Assembly (NCBI RefSeq): GCF_002343915.1
Contig: NZ_NETK01000001.1
Coordinates: 1,178,001-1,242,000 of the forward strand
Direction of reading: 5' to 3'
DNA: 64,000 nt
Source of the DNA: Nannocystis exedens
GTDB lineage: Bacteria; Myxococcota_A; Polyangia; Nannocystales; Nannocystaceae
A program made the position numbers and the translations under genes. Positions 1-8,174 of this stretch are shown here, piece after piece; the first letter of the stretch is position 1; every line of letters begins with the position of its first letter. A model generated the notes under the pieces. It did not search any database, was not told the origin of the DNA, and worked only from the letters and a program-made list of their open reading frames with translations.

Positions 1-39
1 GACGACAATGCGCGCACGGCGGTCGGTGGTGAATGTCAT
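1..39 (-). CDS. 5' fragment of a gene leaving the window
   Basis: The minus strand opens with ATG at 37-39 and reads MTFTTDRRARIVV to the window edge without a stop. A purine-rich GGAGTGAGG (complement of 43-51) ends 3 nt before the ATG and would serve as ribosome binding site. It is the next gene downstream of the metzincin-like gene, same strand, 335 bp away and behind a likely terminator. Only 13 residues are visible, so no function can be given. Confidence 0.4.
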   Translation of the reverse strand, partial: MTFTTDRRARIVV

Positions 40-318
40 GTGCCTCACTCCGGTACGACATTCCCAATAGGCAATCCATGCCACCGCCTTCAAGCCTTAT
101 TTTCACCGGCCCAGCGACGATTCGCGCAGTGCGGACATTCCGCCGGCCCTCCGCGGGCCCCCGACCCATGTTGGAGGGAATTGGGCTCTCGGCGTGAGCC
201 TGCGCAAATTCTTGCGCACCGCCCGCCGCGCACCGCATTTCTCGCACAGTCTACGCGCTCCGCGCGCGTTGACAACGTTCCGTGCGAGCTCTGCGCGAAT
301 TCGCGCCTCACCGCCACG

Positions 319-352
319 AGAAAGGGCCCGCCGCGCCGCGCGCAGCAGGCCC
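319..352 (-). terminator. Rho-independent terminator after the metzincin-like gene
   Basis: On the minus strand, arms GGGCCTGC (345-352) and GCGGGCCC (324-331) pair over 8 bp with one G-T wobble and a 13-nt loop, followed by a TTTCTC stretch. It lies about 23 bp past the stop at 375. The rest of 40-374 holds nothing I recognise. Confidence 0.5.
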
Positions 353-374
353 TCCCTCCGCGCCCCCGGCCGAC

Positions 375-1802
375 TCAGCCGCGCCGGCGCCGCCGGACCA
401 GCCCGAGCATCACCAGCAGGGCCAGCCCCGCGGTCCCCGGCCGCGCCGGCTGGGCGCAGCCGCAGCCCTCGTCGCCGCCGTCCTGGCCGAACCCGGGCGG
501 CAGCGCCGAGGTGTCGGGCGACGGCAGCCCGCCCTCGTCGCCGTTGCCGCTGTCGCTGTCCTCGGGCTCGGGCTCGGGCTCGGGCTCACCGGTCTCGAGG
601 TTGCCGGTCTCGCCGCCGCTGGTGGTCGGCAGCTCCCCGGTGGTCGGATCGGGCTCGCCGCTGGTGCTGGTGGTCGACGGCCCGGTCGTGGTGCCCTCGT
701 TCTGCTTCACCACGGTGAAGCAGACCTCGGGCGACATCGCCGAATTGGGCTCGTCGTCCTTCGCCTCGGCCGCCACGCAATAGGTGCCCTCGGGGAAGGT
801 CGCGTCGGCCCATTGATAGGGCGGCGTCGAATCGGGCGCGCCTTGATTCATGCCGTCGATGTAGAGATTGACCTCGGCGACCCCGACGTTGTCGGTGGCC
901 TCGGCGGTGATCGTGATCGTCGCCGGCGCCGGGAATTGATCGCCGTTCTTCGGGCTCGTGATCACCACCGTCGGCGGCGTCGGATCGGGCGTCGCGCTGC
1001 CGAACAGCCACAGCAGCTCCTGGTGCGAGTTCTGCTGGTTGTTGCCGCAGAACTGGCTGTGCTGCGCCCCGCACTGGATCGGGTTGCCGCCGCCGTCGAG
1101 GTTCAGGCAGTTGTCGAGGAAGCTCGGGTCGCCGCCCGCGTTGTACGGGTTCATGATGTCGTTCGGCTCGTTGACGTGCTCGAGCCCGTACGCGTGGGCG
1201 ATCTCCTGGCTCATCGTCGTCGCCTGGGTCGCCGCCGAGAACTGATCGTTCGCGCTGTGGAACGCGAGCACGATGTTGGCCGCCATGTTGTCGTTGCAAT
1301 CGAGCGGCGCCACCCCGAGCACCCCGCCGCCGAACACATTCGTCGGCGAATTGACGCACATCGTGTAGAGCCCGCCGTTCGGCCGCACGTCGGTGATCGT
1401 CACGTCGTACTTGGCCCAGTCGGACTTGACCGCCTGCAGCGACGCGGCCCGCTTGTTGCCGGCGCCGTACGGCTGATACGTGGTGGCGAATTCGGCGAAC
1501 ACCGTCGTATTGGTCGCCGAATTGTCCTGCCCGCCCTGCTTCAGCGTCACGCCGTCGTAGTTCAGGAAGAACACGTTGGCCTGCGCGTGCCCGGCCTCGC
1601 TCGCGCGCACCCAGGCGGTCAGGTCGAGGTCTTTTTGCGCCGGCGGAATCATCGGCGTCGCCCGCCACGCCTGCGGCTCCGGCGCTTCGGGCGCAGCCGA
1701 TGGCTGCTCGATCGGCGCGGCGACCGCGCTCGAACTCAACAGGCACACCCCGATGGCGAGCGCCACGGACTGTGATCGAGGGAGGGCGAACGGCAGGATC
1801 AT
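375..1802 (-). CDS. Secreted metzincin-like protein with MYXO-CTERM tail; first zinc ligand replaced
   Basis: 475 aa: signal peptide (about 1-29), a protease-like region, one bacterial Ig-like domain (about 285-365), a Thr/Ser/Gly/Glu/Pro linker and a MYXO-CTERM end (CGCAQ, helix, RRRRR). The helix that should hold HExxHxxGxxH reads QEIAHAYGLEH: Gln199 replaces the first His, while Glu200, His203 and His209 remain. NDIMN follows with Met217 as a plausible Met-turn. By family knowledge loss of the first His should weaken zinc binding; an inactive relative or a variant site are both possible. The tail predicts processing by a myxosortase and display on the outer surface. A TAGGGT box lies at 1821-1826 upstream. 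Confidence 0.8.
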   Translation of the reverse strand: MILPFALPRSQSVALAIGVCLLSSSAVAAPIEQPSAAPEAPEPQAWRATPMIPPAQKDLDLTAWVRASEAGHAQANVFFLNYDGVTLKQGGQDNSATNTTVFAEFATTYQPYGAGNKRAASLQAVKSDWAKYDVTITDVRPNGGLYTMCVNSPTNVFGGGVLGVAPLDCNDNMAANIVLAFHSANDQFSAATQATTMSQEIAHAYGLEHVNEPNDIMNPYNAGGDPSFLDNCLNLDGGGNPIQCGAQHSQFCGNNQQNSHQELLWLFGSATPDPTPPTVVITSPKNGDQFPAPATITITAEATDNVGVAEVNLYIDGMNQGAPDSTPPYQWADATFPEGTYCVAAEAKDDEPNSAMSPEVCFTVVKQNEGTTTGPSTTSTSGEPDPTTGELPTTSGGETGNLETGEPEPEPEPEDSDSGNGDEGGLPSPDTSALPPGFGQDGGDEGCGCAQPARPGTAGLALLVMLGLVRRRRRG

Positions 1803-1820
1803 GGGGTTTGTCCAAGTTCC

Positions 1821-1826
1821 ACCCTA
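1821..1826 (-). promoter_or_regulatory. Possible -10 hexamer TAGGGT
   Basis: Minus-strand TAGGGT, 18 nt before the start at 1802. The spacing is longer than for most similar boxes in this window. Confidence 0.25.
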
Positions 1827-2012
1827 GGCAAACCGTCCCCCGAGCTTCAAGCGCTAATTTCGGCGGGCGGCTGCAGAGAATCTGCGCCCGCGGACGTCCG
1901 GCCAGCGGGCGCGAGCCCCCACGAGCCTGGCGATTCGTGACGCTGCGCATGCGGCTGCGCGCTGCGGCCTGACGCACCCCGCCCGCCACTGCCCGCAGTC
2001 GCGCCCGTCGGC

Positions 2013-2018
2013 TACATT
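2013..2018 (+). promoter_or_regulatory. Likely -10 hexamer TACATT, near-leaderless
   Basis: GGC-TACATT stands 10 nt before ATG 2029. Transcription beginning 6-8 nt after the box would start within a few bases of the ATG. Confidence 0.45.
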
Positions 2019-2028
2019 CACCGCCCGC

Positions 2029-3006
2029 ATGGCTGCCCGCCCGAGCGCGCAATCCACCCCCGCCGAGGTCCTCGTGCTCGGCGGCGGCGTCGCGGGCCTG
2101 ACGACGGCCCTCTGCCTGCTGCGGGCCGGACAGCGCGTCCGCGTGGCCGCCAAGGCCTACGTCGCCGGCACCACCTCGGCGGTCGCCGCGGCCTTCTGGT
2201 ACCCGTATCGCGCCTACCCCGAGGCGATGGTGGCACCGTGGGCCCGCGTCAGCTACGCGCGCTTCGCCGAGCTGACGCGCAGCGCCCCCGAGGCGGGCGT
2301 GCTGCGCCGCGAGACCGTCGAGGTGTTCCCGCAGCCCGCCCCGCCGCCGGCCTGGGCCAGCGACCTGCCCGACTTCGAATTCGTGGCCGCGGCCGACCTC
2401 CCGCCCGGCTACGGCGCGGGCCATCGATTCACCTCGTTCGTGATCGAGACCGGCATCTACCTGCCCTGGCTCATGCGCCAGGTCGAGGCGGCCGGCGGCG
2501 AATTGACGGTCCACGCCTACGCGAGCCTCGACGAGGCCGTGCGCGACTGTTCGCGCGTGGTCGACTGCACCGGCCTCGGCGCCCGCGAGCTCGCCCCCGA
2601 TCCCTCGCTCTACGCCGTGCGAGGCCAGGTCGTGAGGGTGCGTAACCCCGGCATTTCTCGCGTGTGGATCGACGAGCACAGCGGCGGCGGGATCACCTAC
2701 ATCGTCCCGCGCAGCCACGACGTCGTCCTCGGCGGGACCGCCGACGAGCGCGAGGAGGACACCGCGCCCGACCCCGCCCGCACGCCCGGCATCATCGCCC
2801 GCTGCGCCCGCCTCGAGCCCGCGCTGGCCGGCGCCGAGATTGTCTCGGTCGCCGTCGGCCTCCGCCCCGCGCGCCCCTCCGTCCGCCTCGAGGCCGAGAC
2901 TCGCCCGGGCGGCCGCGTCGTCCACAACTACGGCCACGGCGGCGCCGGCGTCACCCTCTCGTGGGGCTGCGCCGAGGCGGCCGCGCACCTGCTCCTTCAA
3001 ACCTGA
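2029..3006 (+). CDS. D-amino-acid oxidase (FAD-dependent)
   Basis: 325 aa, close to the usual 320-350 aa of D-amino-acid oxidases, which convert D-amino acids to 2-oxo acids with release of ammonia and peroxide. The N-terminus has the FAD-binding strand-turn [11 protein letters not shown] (about 14-24). The C-terminus carries the family end RPSVRLEAE followed by [14 protein letters not shown], which closes over the flavin. No signal peptide is present, so it is cytoplasmic. It sits 10 nt before cysD on the same strand; the pairing with sulfate activation is unexplained and may only be cotranscription. D-aspartate oxidase is the main alternative, because substrate choice cannot be read from sequence alone. 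Confidence 0.85.
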   Translation: MAARPSAQSTPAEVLVLGGGVAGLTTALCLLRAGQRVRVAAKAYVAGTTSAVAAAFWYPYRAYPEAMVAPWARVSYARFAELTRSAPEAGVLRRETVEVFPQPAPPPAWASDLPDFEFVAAADLPPGYGAGHRFTSFVIETGIYLPWLMRQVEAAGGELTVHAYASLDEAVRDCSRVVDCTGLGARELAPDPSLYAVRGQVVRVRNPGISRVWIDEHSGGGITYIVPRSHDVVLGGTADEREEDTAPDPARTPGIIARCARLEPALAGAEIVSVAVGLRPARPSVRLEAETRPGGRVVHNYGHGGAGVTLSWGCAEAAAHLLLQT

Positions 3007-3016
3007 CCTTCAAGCC

Positions 3017-3922
3017 ATGTCGCAAACGCTGACCCACCTGCGCCAGCTCGAGGCCGAGAGCATCCACATCATCCGCGAGGTCGCCGCCGAATTCGAGCGG
3101 CCGGTCCTCCTGTTCAGCGGCGGGAAGGACTCGGCCTGCATGCTGCACGTCGCGCGCAAGGCGTTCCATCCGGCGCCGCTGCCGTTCCCGCTGCTGCACA
3201 TCAATACCACCTGGGACTTCCGCGAGCTGCTCGAGTACCGCGATTGGTTCGCCGCCACCCACGGCATGAACCTCATCGTCTACACCAACGAGGAGGCGCT
3301 GGCCGAGGGCATCAACCCGTTCGACACGCCGACGCCGAAGTACAGCGCCGCCATGCAGACGCAGGCGCTGGTCAAGGCGCTGCGCCAGGGCGGCTACGAC
3401 GCGGCCTTCGGCGGGGCCCGGCGCGACGAGGAGAAGGCCCGCGCGAAGGAGCGGGTCTACTCGTTCCGCAACAAGCAGATGCAGTGGGACCCGAAGAACC
3501 AGCGGCCCGAGCTGTGGAACACCTACAACGGCAAGGTCAACCCGGGCGAGAGCATCCGCGTGTTCCCGCTGTCGAACTGGACCGAGCTCGACGTGTGGCT
3601 GTACATCCACCTCGAGCAGATCCCGCTGACCCCGCTCTACTTCGCCGCCGAGCGCCGCTGCATCGAGCGCAACGGGGCGATCATCGCCGTCGACGACGAC
3701 CGCATGCGCCTGCTGCCCGGCGAGGTGCCGACGCTCCGCAAGGTCCGCTTCCGCACCCTCGGCTGCTACCCCCTGACCGGCGCGATCGAGAGCCCGGCCG
3801 CCACCGTCCCCGAGATCATCGAGGAGATGCTGGTCGCCACCCACTCCGAGCGCCAGGGTCGCCTCATCGACTACGACGAGGCCGGCAGCATGGAGCAGAA
3901 GAAGAAAGAGGGCTACTTTTAA
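3017..3922 (+). CDS. cysD: Sulfate adenylyltransferase subunit 2
   Basis: 301 aa, the same size as E. coli CysD (302). It is the catalytic small subunit of ATP sulfurylase, forming APS from ATP and sulfate with the GTPase CysN. The PP-loop motif SGGKDS lies at 34-39, and the C-terminal part has the family stretch [14 protein letters not shown] and the end [12 protein letters not shown] 3017 gives a start that matches the family N-terminus. Usually cysD directly precedes cysN; here the cysNC gene begins 4.25 kb downstream behind four unrelated genes. The stop codon lies inside an 18-bp perfect palindrome. Confidence 0.95.
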   Translation: MSQTLTHLRQLEAESIHIIREVAAEFERPVLLFSGGKDSACMLHVARKAFHPAPLPFPLLHINTTWDFRELLEYRDWFAATHGMNLIVYTNEEALAEGINPFDTPTPKYSAAMQTQALVKALRQGGYDAAFGGARRDEEKARAKERVYSFRNKQMQWDPKNQRPELWNTYNGKVNPGESIRVFPLSNWTELDVWLYIHLEQIPLTPLYFAAERRCIERNGAIIAVDDDRMRLLPGEVPTLRKVRFRTLGCYPLTGAIESPAATVPEIIEEMLVATHSERQGRLIDYDEAGSMEQKKKEGYF

Positions 3923-3929
3923 AAGTAGC
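3912..3929. terminator. Perfect 18-bp palindrome across the cysD stop, possible bidirectional terminator
   Basis: GCTACTTTTAAAAGTAGC is its own reverse complement, with T and A runs at the centre. It overlaps the cysD stop (3920-3922) and lies between convergent genes. The loop would have to come from the central TTAA, so a hairpin terminator is plausible but not certain. Confidence 0.4.
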
Positions 3930-3959
3930 TGTCCTCGCGGACATGTCCCCGGAGCCTAC
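3928..3959. repeat. 14-bp-phased palindromic array, 2 units
   Basis: Boundaries GCTG 3928, CATG 3942, CTAC 3956. The array begins 5 nt after the cysD stop and its last boundary contains the stop codon of the convergent lipoprotein gene. Confidence 0.75.
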
Positions 3960-5701
3960 CCCTGCGGGTTGATCTGCTTCTGATCGAGCCCCCCGGGGTA
4001 CGCGTACGAGTCGAATTCGTCGTAGCCGATCACGATCACCCCGAACGGCTGGTCGCCGGTCAGCACGTGGACGCCGTCGTCGGCCGGCACCCGCGCGACC
4101 TCCCACTCGCTCGCGCCGACCGTGGTAAACGTGTTCTGGGCCACCGGCGCGCCGTCGAGGGTGATGTTCGCACCTGTCTTTTTGGTCAGGACGATGCGGT
4201 CGAACAGCCAGTTGCTCGGGATCAGGATCACGTAGCTCGAGCGGTACTGCGCCAGCGGCACCGCCTGCGCCATCGCCGGGTCGCCGGCCTGCAGCGCCGG
4301 GACGTTGGTGTTGAACGACGACGACATGTACTGCATCAAGTAGATCGGCTTGTTCGCGGTGACCACGAAGTCGCCGGGGTTGGCCTCGGTGCCGCCGACG
4401 GTCATCGTGACGAGCTGGCCCTTCGTCATGTTGAAGTCGTCGGCGGGGATCCCCGTGACCTCGGGGTGGCGGTCGACGTGGACCTGCGTGCCGTCCTCGG
4501 CCGCGAACAGGTGCCAGTACGACGGCTCGGGCGTGCCGGTGTTGCGGACCGGGAAGCGGCTCGCCACGTAGGTGTTGCCCCACGTCTGCAGCCCGTAGAC
4601 CTGCTCCTCGAGGTGATCGCAGCAGCAGGTGTCGGCGCTGGGGACGTTGGCGCACCAGTGGTTGGAGAACACCCCGATCGGCTTGTCCGAGGTGATGTAC
4701 GTGCCCGACAGCATGTTGACCGACGACTCGATCTGGATCACGTCGGCCTCGTTCATCAGCGGCAGCGTGTACGGCTGACCCGGCGGCAACGCCGGCAGCG
4801 GCCCGCCGGCGTCGGTCGGCGCCGCCGGGGTGATCGTCACCGTGGTCGCGTCCTCCGCCGCGACGATGTTGAGCTGGGCGTTGCCGTAGCTGGTCTCGCC
4901 CCAGCCGACCACGTAATAATATCGGTCGTAGACGTTGACTGGCAGCAGCAGCGAGGCGTCGCTCGTGTACGACGTCTCGCCGTTGATCGGCTGGAATTGA
5001 TAGGCGATGATCGGCACGTCGCTGACGACCTTGTAGGCGCCGCGCGGGTTGACCCCGGTGTAGTCGATGTGCCGGTCCGGCAGGTCGAATTGAAACAGCG
5101 TGTTCGGGCCGACCGGGGCCTGCTGGATCGTCGTCCACGCCGCCCCGTCGTGGGTCTGCACCTGCACGTTGGCGGTCTTGGCCGGGTCGACGTTCGACAC
5201 CACCACCGCGTACGGCTGCGAATCGTAGGCCTCGACCGGGTCGTTGTTGTTGTCGATCGCGAAGTACTCGCAGCCGACCGACGACGAGTCGGTTTGCGCC
5301 TTGGCGCACAGCGACTTGCACACCCCGAAGTCGCACACCTGGTCGGCCGCGCACGGCGTCGGCGGCAGCCACGATTGCCCGTCGTCGGCGCACACCTGCA
5401 CCGCGCTCGGCCCGTCGCACTGCAGCTCGCCCGGCGTACACAGCCCGATCGAGGTGACCGAGTCGGCCGAGCCGGTGTCGCCGGTCGTGGTCGTCGCGGT
5501 GGCCGGGCCGCTGGTCGTCGGCGCGTCGCTGCTGGTCCCCGTCTCGCCGCTCGAGGTCGACGTCCCGACCGGCGGCAGGCCCGTGATCCCCGTGATCGTC
5601 ACCGTCGCCGACGCCGACCCGCTGGCGCCGCGGCCCCCGCTGTCGCCGCAGGCCGCCAGCGCGAGCAAGCCGCAAGAAACACGAATGCAGTCCCGTACCA
5701 T
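3956..5701 (-). CDS. IgGFc-binding-type surface lipoprotein
   Basis: 581 aa. A short signal peptide ends in a lipobox (LLALAAC, Cys about 18), followed by a Gly/Ser/Thr linker, a Cys-containing segment (CDGPSAVQVC to CAKAQTD) and a large domain that I assign to the IgGFc-binding N-terminal family, common in myxobacterial lipoproteins. Recognisable family features are the YYYVVGWGETS region and the paired Cys-rich loop CANVPSADTCCCDHLEE. It is expected on the outer membrane; a binding partner is unknown and IgG binding should not be assumed. It is convergent with cysD. A TAGAGT box lies 21 nt upstream at 5723-5728. Confidence 0.75.
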   Translation of the reverse strand: MVRDCIRVSCGLLALAACGDSGGRGASGSASATVTITGITGLPPVGTSTSSGETGTSSDAPTTSGPATATTTTGDTGSADSVTSIGLCTPGELQCDGPSAVQVCADDGQSWLPPTPCAADQVCDFGVCKSLCAKAQTDSSSVGCEYFAIDNNNDPVEAYDSQPYAVVVSNVDPAKTANVQVQTHDGAAWTTIQQAPVGPNTLFQFDLPDRHIDYTGVNPRGAYKVVSDVPIIAYQFQPINGETSYTSDASLLLPVNVYDRYYYVVGWGETSYGNAQLNIVAAEDATTVTITPAAPTDAGGPLPALPPGQPYTLPLMNEADVIQIESSVNMLSGTYITSDKPIGVFSNHWCANVPSADTCCCDHLEEQVYGLQTWGNTYVASRFPVRNTGTPEPSYWHLFAAEDGTQVHVDRHPEVTGIPADDFNMTKGQLVTMTVGGTEANPGDFVVTANKPIYLMQYMSSSFNTNVPALQAGDPAMAQAVPLAQYRSSYVILIPSNWLFDRIVLTKKTGANITLDGAPVAQNTFTTVGASEWEVARVPADDGVHVLTGDQPFGVIVIGYDEFDSYAYPGGLDQKQINPQG

Positions 5702-6130
5702 GCAATCACTCCGGACAGCCGCACTCTAGCGGAGATCGCGGCCGCGATCGCAAGCGCAGGTCGAACTTGTCGGCCTGCGCATGCGCTCGCACGGGGGATC
5801 CTCCGGCGCAAGTCCCTCCGGAACCCGCACGCGCGTCGGCTCGCGACCCACCGAAAGCGCCCCCGTGCCGACGCGCTCCGCCCCGTCCTCCGCGCCTGCT
5901 GTCCGCGCGCTCCGCCGCGAGCGAGGTCGAGGGCTCCCAGGACTTCCGACCCGCGGGCCACCTGCGAGCACAGCCACCGCTCTCGCGAGCGGCTGAAAGC
6001 CGCCTGCGGGCCGCGGCCCTCCATCACCCCCCGCTCGGCCCGCTGGCGCCGCTCCTGCGGCCTCGGCGGCCCTGTCCATGGCCCGGCGACAGCGGTTGCG
6101 CGGCGCGGCCCGGTGGGTCATCGTCGCGGT
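5702..6130. other. Divergent intergenic region
   Basis: 429 bp between the divergent lipoprotein and ExbD-like genes. A TAGAGT box for the minus-strand gene lies at 5723-5728. I see no RNA gene and no convincing promoter for the plus-strand cassette. Confidence 0.3.
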
Positions 6131-6505
6131 GTGAGCGACCGTTCCCGTCCCTCCCGCGCCGGTTTCGTCGCCTTTCTCGGGCTGCTCGTCGCCCTCGTCG
6201 CCGGCTACCTCAACGACTGCTTCGCCGGCCTCGGGTTGTCCCCCGACGCGGGCCAGGCCGTGCCCGCCGGCGAGCCCGCGAAGCCGTCGGCGAAGCCGGG
6301 CGACCGGGTCCGCGTCGTCGTCCAGGGCGAGCAGTGCCGCGTCGGCGGCGACGGCCCGTTGCGGCCCTGCGACGCCGTGTGCGCCGAGCAGGCCGCCGGC
6401 GCCACCGTCGAGATCGACGCCACCGCCGGGGCCCAGCGGGCCGTCGACGCCCTCCGCACCTGCGTGCAGGCCCGCGGCGCCAAGGCCCAGGTGGTATCGG
6501 AGTAG
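6131..6505 (+). CDS. Small ExbD-like single-pass membrane protein
   Basis: 124 aa from GTG 6131. One membrane helix (about 11-27, FVAFLGLLVALVAGYL) is followed by a periplasmic part containing RVRVVVQGEQC and CDAVC, then a short alpha/beta segment ending in KAQVVSE. The size, topology and following MotA/TolQ-type gene suggest an ExbD/TolR-like accessory, but the Asp usual in ExbD helices is not evident. The four Cys in the periplasmic part could form disulfides. It is first of three tightly spaced genes. Confidence 0.55.
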   Translation: MSDRSRPSRAGFVAFLGLLVALVAGYLNDCFAGLGLSPDAGQAVPAGEPAKPSAKPGDRVRVVVQGEQCRVGGDGPLRPCDAVCAEQAAGATVEIDATAGAQRAVDALRTCVQARGAKAQVVSE

Positions 6506-6508
6506 CGC

Positions 6509-7075
6509 GTGTTCTGGCAGGCGCTGTTCGACCCCTTCAGCATCCTCGTCCTCGCCGCGGCGCTGGCGATGACCGCCCTCTCGCTCGGCTGGCTGCGCGG
6601 CGCGGCCCGCCAGCGCGACGTGCTCGCCGGCGGCCTCATCGTCCTGCGCAAGATCGGCGCCCAGCTGGCCGAAGACCACCCGATCCGCCGCCGCCTCGAG
6701 TCGGCGCCGGTCGTCGACCTGTCGTTCGAGGAGCTCGCCCGCCTCCTCAGCGGCCAGCAGGTCGAGCCGGCCGCGCGCACCCTGATCCGCCTCGGCGAGC
6801 GGATCGGCTGGGTCGAGCGGTTCGCCCAGCTCTCGGTCCACCTCGGGATCCTCGGCACCGTGTTCGCCCTCGTCAGCGCCGACCCGACCGACCTCGAGGG
6901 CTTCCGCGCCCGCCTGCCGATGGCCCTCGGCACCACCTTTTGGGGCCTGATCGGCGCGATCGCCCTGTCGCTGGTCGCCGGCGCGTGCGAGAGCCTGCTC
7001 GAGCGCGCCTCGCAGCACGTCCGCGAGGCCCTGCTCGAGGGCCTCGAGCAGCGGCCCGAGGAAGCCGGCCCGTGA
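6509..7075 (+). CDS. MotA/TolQ/ExbB-type proton channel protein
   Basis: 188 aa from GTG 6509, three nt after the preceding stop. Three membrane segments are visible: about 8-26, 117-133 ([15 protein letters not shown]) and 150-170 ([17 protein letters not shown]). The G-I-L-G-T-V-F segment and the third helix are the hallmark of the MotA/TolQ/ExbB family, whose pentamers couple ion flow to movement of an ExbD-like dimer. It is shorter than typical ExbB (about 240 aa). No ton or tol partner genes are near. The stop overlaps the start of the next gene. Confidence 0.75.
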   Translation: MFWQALFDPFSILVLAAALAMTALSLGWLRGAARQRDVLAGGLIVLRKIGAQLAEDHPIRRRLESAPVVDLSFEELARLLSGQQVEPAARTLIRLGERIGWVERFAQLSVHLGILGTVFALVSADPTDLEGFRARLPMALGTTFWGLIGAIALSLVAGACESLLERASQHVREALLEGLEQRPEEAGP

Positions 7076-7800
7076 AGCGTCGCCGCCGCCACGCCCTCGA
7101 TCTGCTGCCGCTGCTCGACGTGTTCATGGTCGTGCTGTTCGTGTTCGCCACCATCCAGGAGGGCCAGCTCGACGCCTCGGCCACCGCCGCCGCGGCCCTG
7201 GAGGCCGAGCTGCAGCAGCTGCGCGCGCGGCAGATCGATCCCGACGAGCTCGCCCGCTTGCGGCGAGCCGAGGCGACCGCGACCGCCGACGTCGCGGCCG
7301 CCCGCGCCGAGCTGGCGCGCGCCTCCGAAACGCAGACCGAGCTGCGCGCCGCTCTCGAGCAGCTGCGCACCGCCGCCGAGCAGGCCGCCGCGACCGCCAC
7401 GACCTCCGGCGCCGAAGCCCTGCGCCGCCAGGAGGTCCTGGCCCGCCTGCTCGATCACTTCTCGGTGTTCGAGATCGAGATCGACGGCGAGCTCGCCGGC
7501 GACGCCGTCGTCAACCATTGCTGCTACCGCACCGAGCCGCTCGCCGGGGCGTGGAAGACGTGCGGGGTCATGCCCGCGGCCACGGCCGAGCTGCAGGACT
7601 GGCTCGCCGACGGCGGCGCCGGCCTGGCCGACGCCCTGCGCCGCACCCGCGGCGGCAACGCCATGACGATCGTGCGGCAGAACGAGCGCGCCACCTGGCG
7701 AGTCGCCCGCAAGCTCGAGGAGCAGCTCCGCGAGCGCTTCCCCGAGCACAAGATCTACGGCGACGGCGTGGCCACCCACTCGCTGGCCTGCCCGCGCTGA
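7072..7800 (+). CDS. ExbD-like protein with long coiled coil and periplasmic domain
   Basis: 242 aa from GTG 7072, overlapping the previous stop (GTGA). A positively charged start (KRRRRH) leads into the helix [18 protein letters not shown] with the central Asp that carries protons in ExbD/TolR. An Ala/Glu/Arg-rich coiled coil (about 35-120) and a C-terminal domain (about 125-242) with HCCYRTEP follow. This is about 100 aa longer than ExbD because of the coiled coil. Together with the two preceding genes it should form an ion-driven force-generating complex in the inner membrane; its target is unknown. Confidence 0.7.
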   Translation: MKRRRRHALDLLPLLDVFMVVLFVFATIQEGQLDASATAAAALEAELQQLRARQIDPDELARLRRAEATATADVAAARAELARASETQTELRAALEQLRTAAEQAAATATTSGAEALRRQEVLARLLDHFSVFEIEIDGELAGDAVVNHCCYRTEPLAGAWKTCGVMPAATAELQDWLADGGAGLADALRRTRGGNAMTIVRQNERATWRVARKLEEQLRERFPEHKIYGDGVATHSLACPR

Positions 7801-7828
7801 CGCGGCGCGCCCGAGCGGCTCGTCGTCC

Positions 7829-7902
7829 CATGTCGTCCAGGACATGCCCCTCAGGGCATGCTCTTTTCGACATGCCCGCTTCGACATGCCGCAAAGGTCA
7901 TT
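7829..7902. repeat. 14-bp-phased palindromic array, 5 units
   Basis: CATG occurs at 7829, 7843, 7857, 7871 and 7885, then CATT at 7899, each exactly 14 bp apart. The ten-base cores differ from one another. It starts 28 nt after the stop of the ExbD-like gene. The remainder of 7903-8174 shows nothing recognisable. Confidence 0.9.
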
Positions 7903-8174
7903 CGAGCGCCCCCCGCCCGCCCCCGGTCGCCCGGCCGCGCCTGCCGCTCCCCGCGGCCCCGCGACCGTGTCCCGGCAGGCCGGGGCGCGCGCGATCGGAC
8001 GTGGAGCGCGCCGTCGCAGCCGCGTGCGCCAACTCAACCGCCCGGCGGGCGCAGCAGCAGCGACGCGAGCGCTCTCGCGGCCCGGGAGCGCCGCCGGCGC
8101 GACAGGCGGCCGACCGTTGCCAGCGGCCCTCTGGCCGCGCAAGCTCGCCCGGCCGCCCGCCTCCGCGAGGAACC

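Noticed and set aside
586..3000. 804-codon minus-strand frame across the metzincin-like and oxidase genes
   Set aside because: It spans two good genes on both strands and has a low-complexity translation.
5760..5830. GC-rich stem-like segment considered as a riboswitch
   Set aside because: Pairing is short and no conserved core of a known riboswitch is present; the downstream cassette gives no matching metabolic role.
6131..7800. Zorya-type anti-phage system from the MotA/ExbD-like genes
   Set aside because: The MotA-like protein lacks the long cytoplasmic tail of ZorA, the last protein has no clear OmpA-type peptidoglycan domain, and no ZorC-E genes follow.
7829..7902. Regular spacing suggesting a CRISPR array
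   Set aside because: The shared element is only 4 bp and the intervals 10 bp, with palindromic cores; no cas gene is near. The spacing does not fit any CRISPR type.
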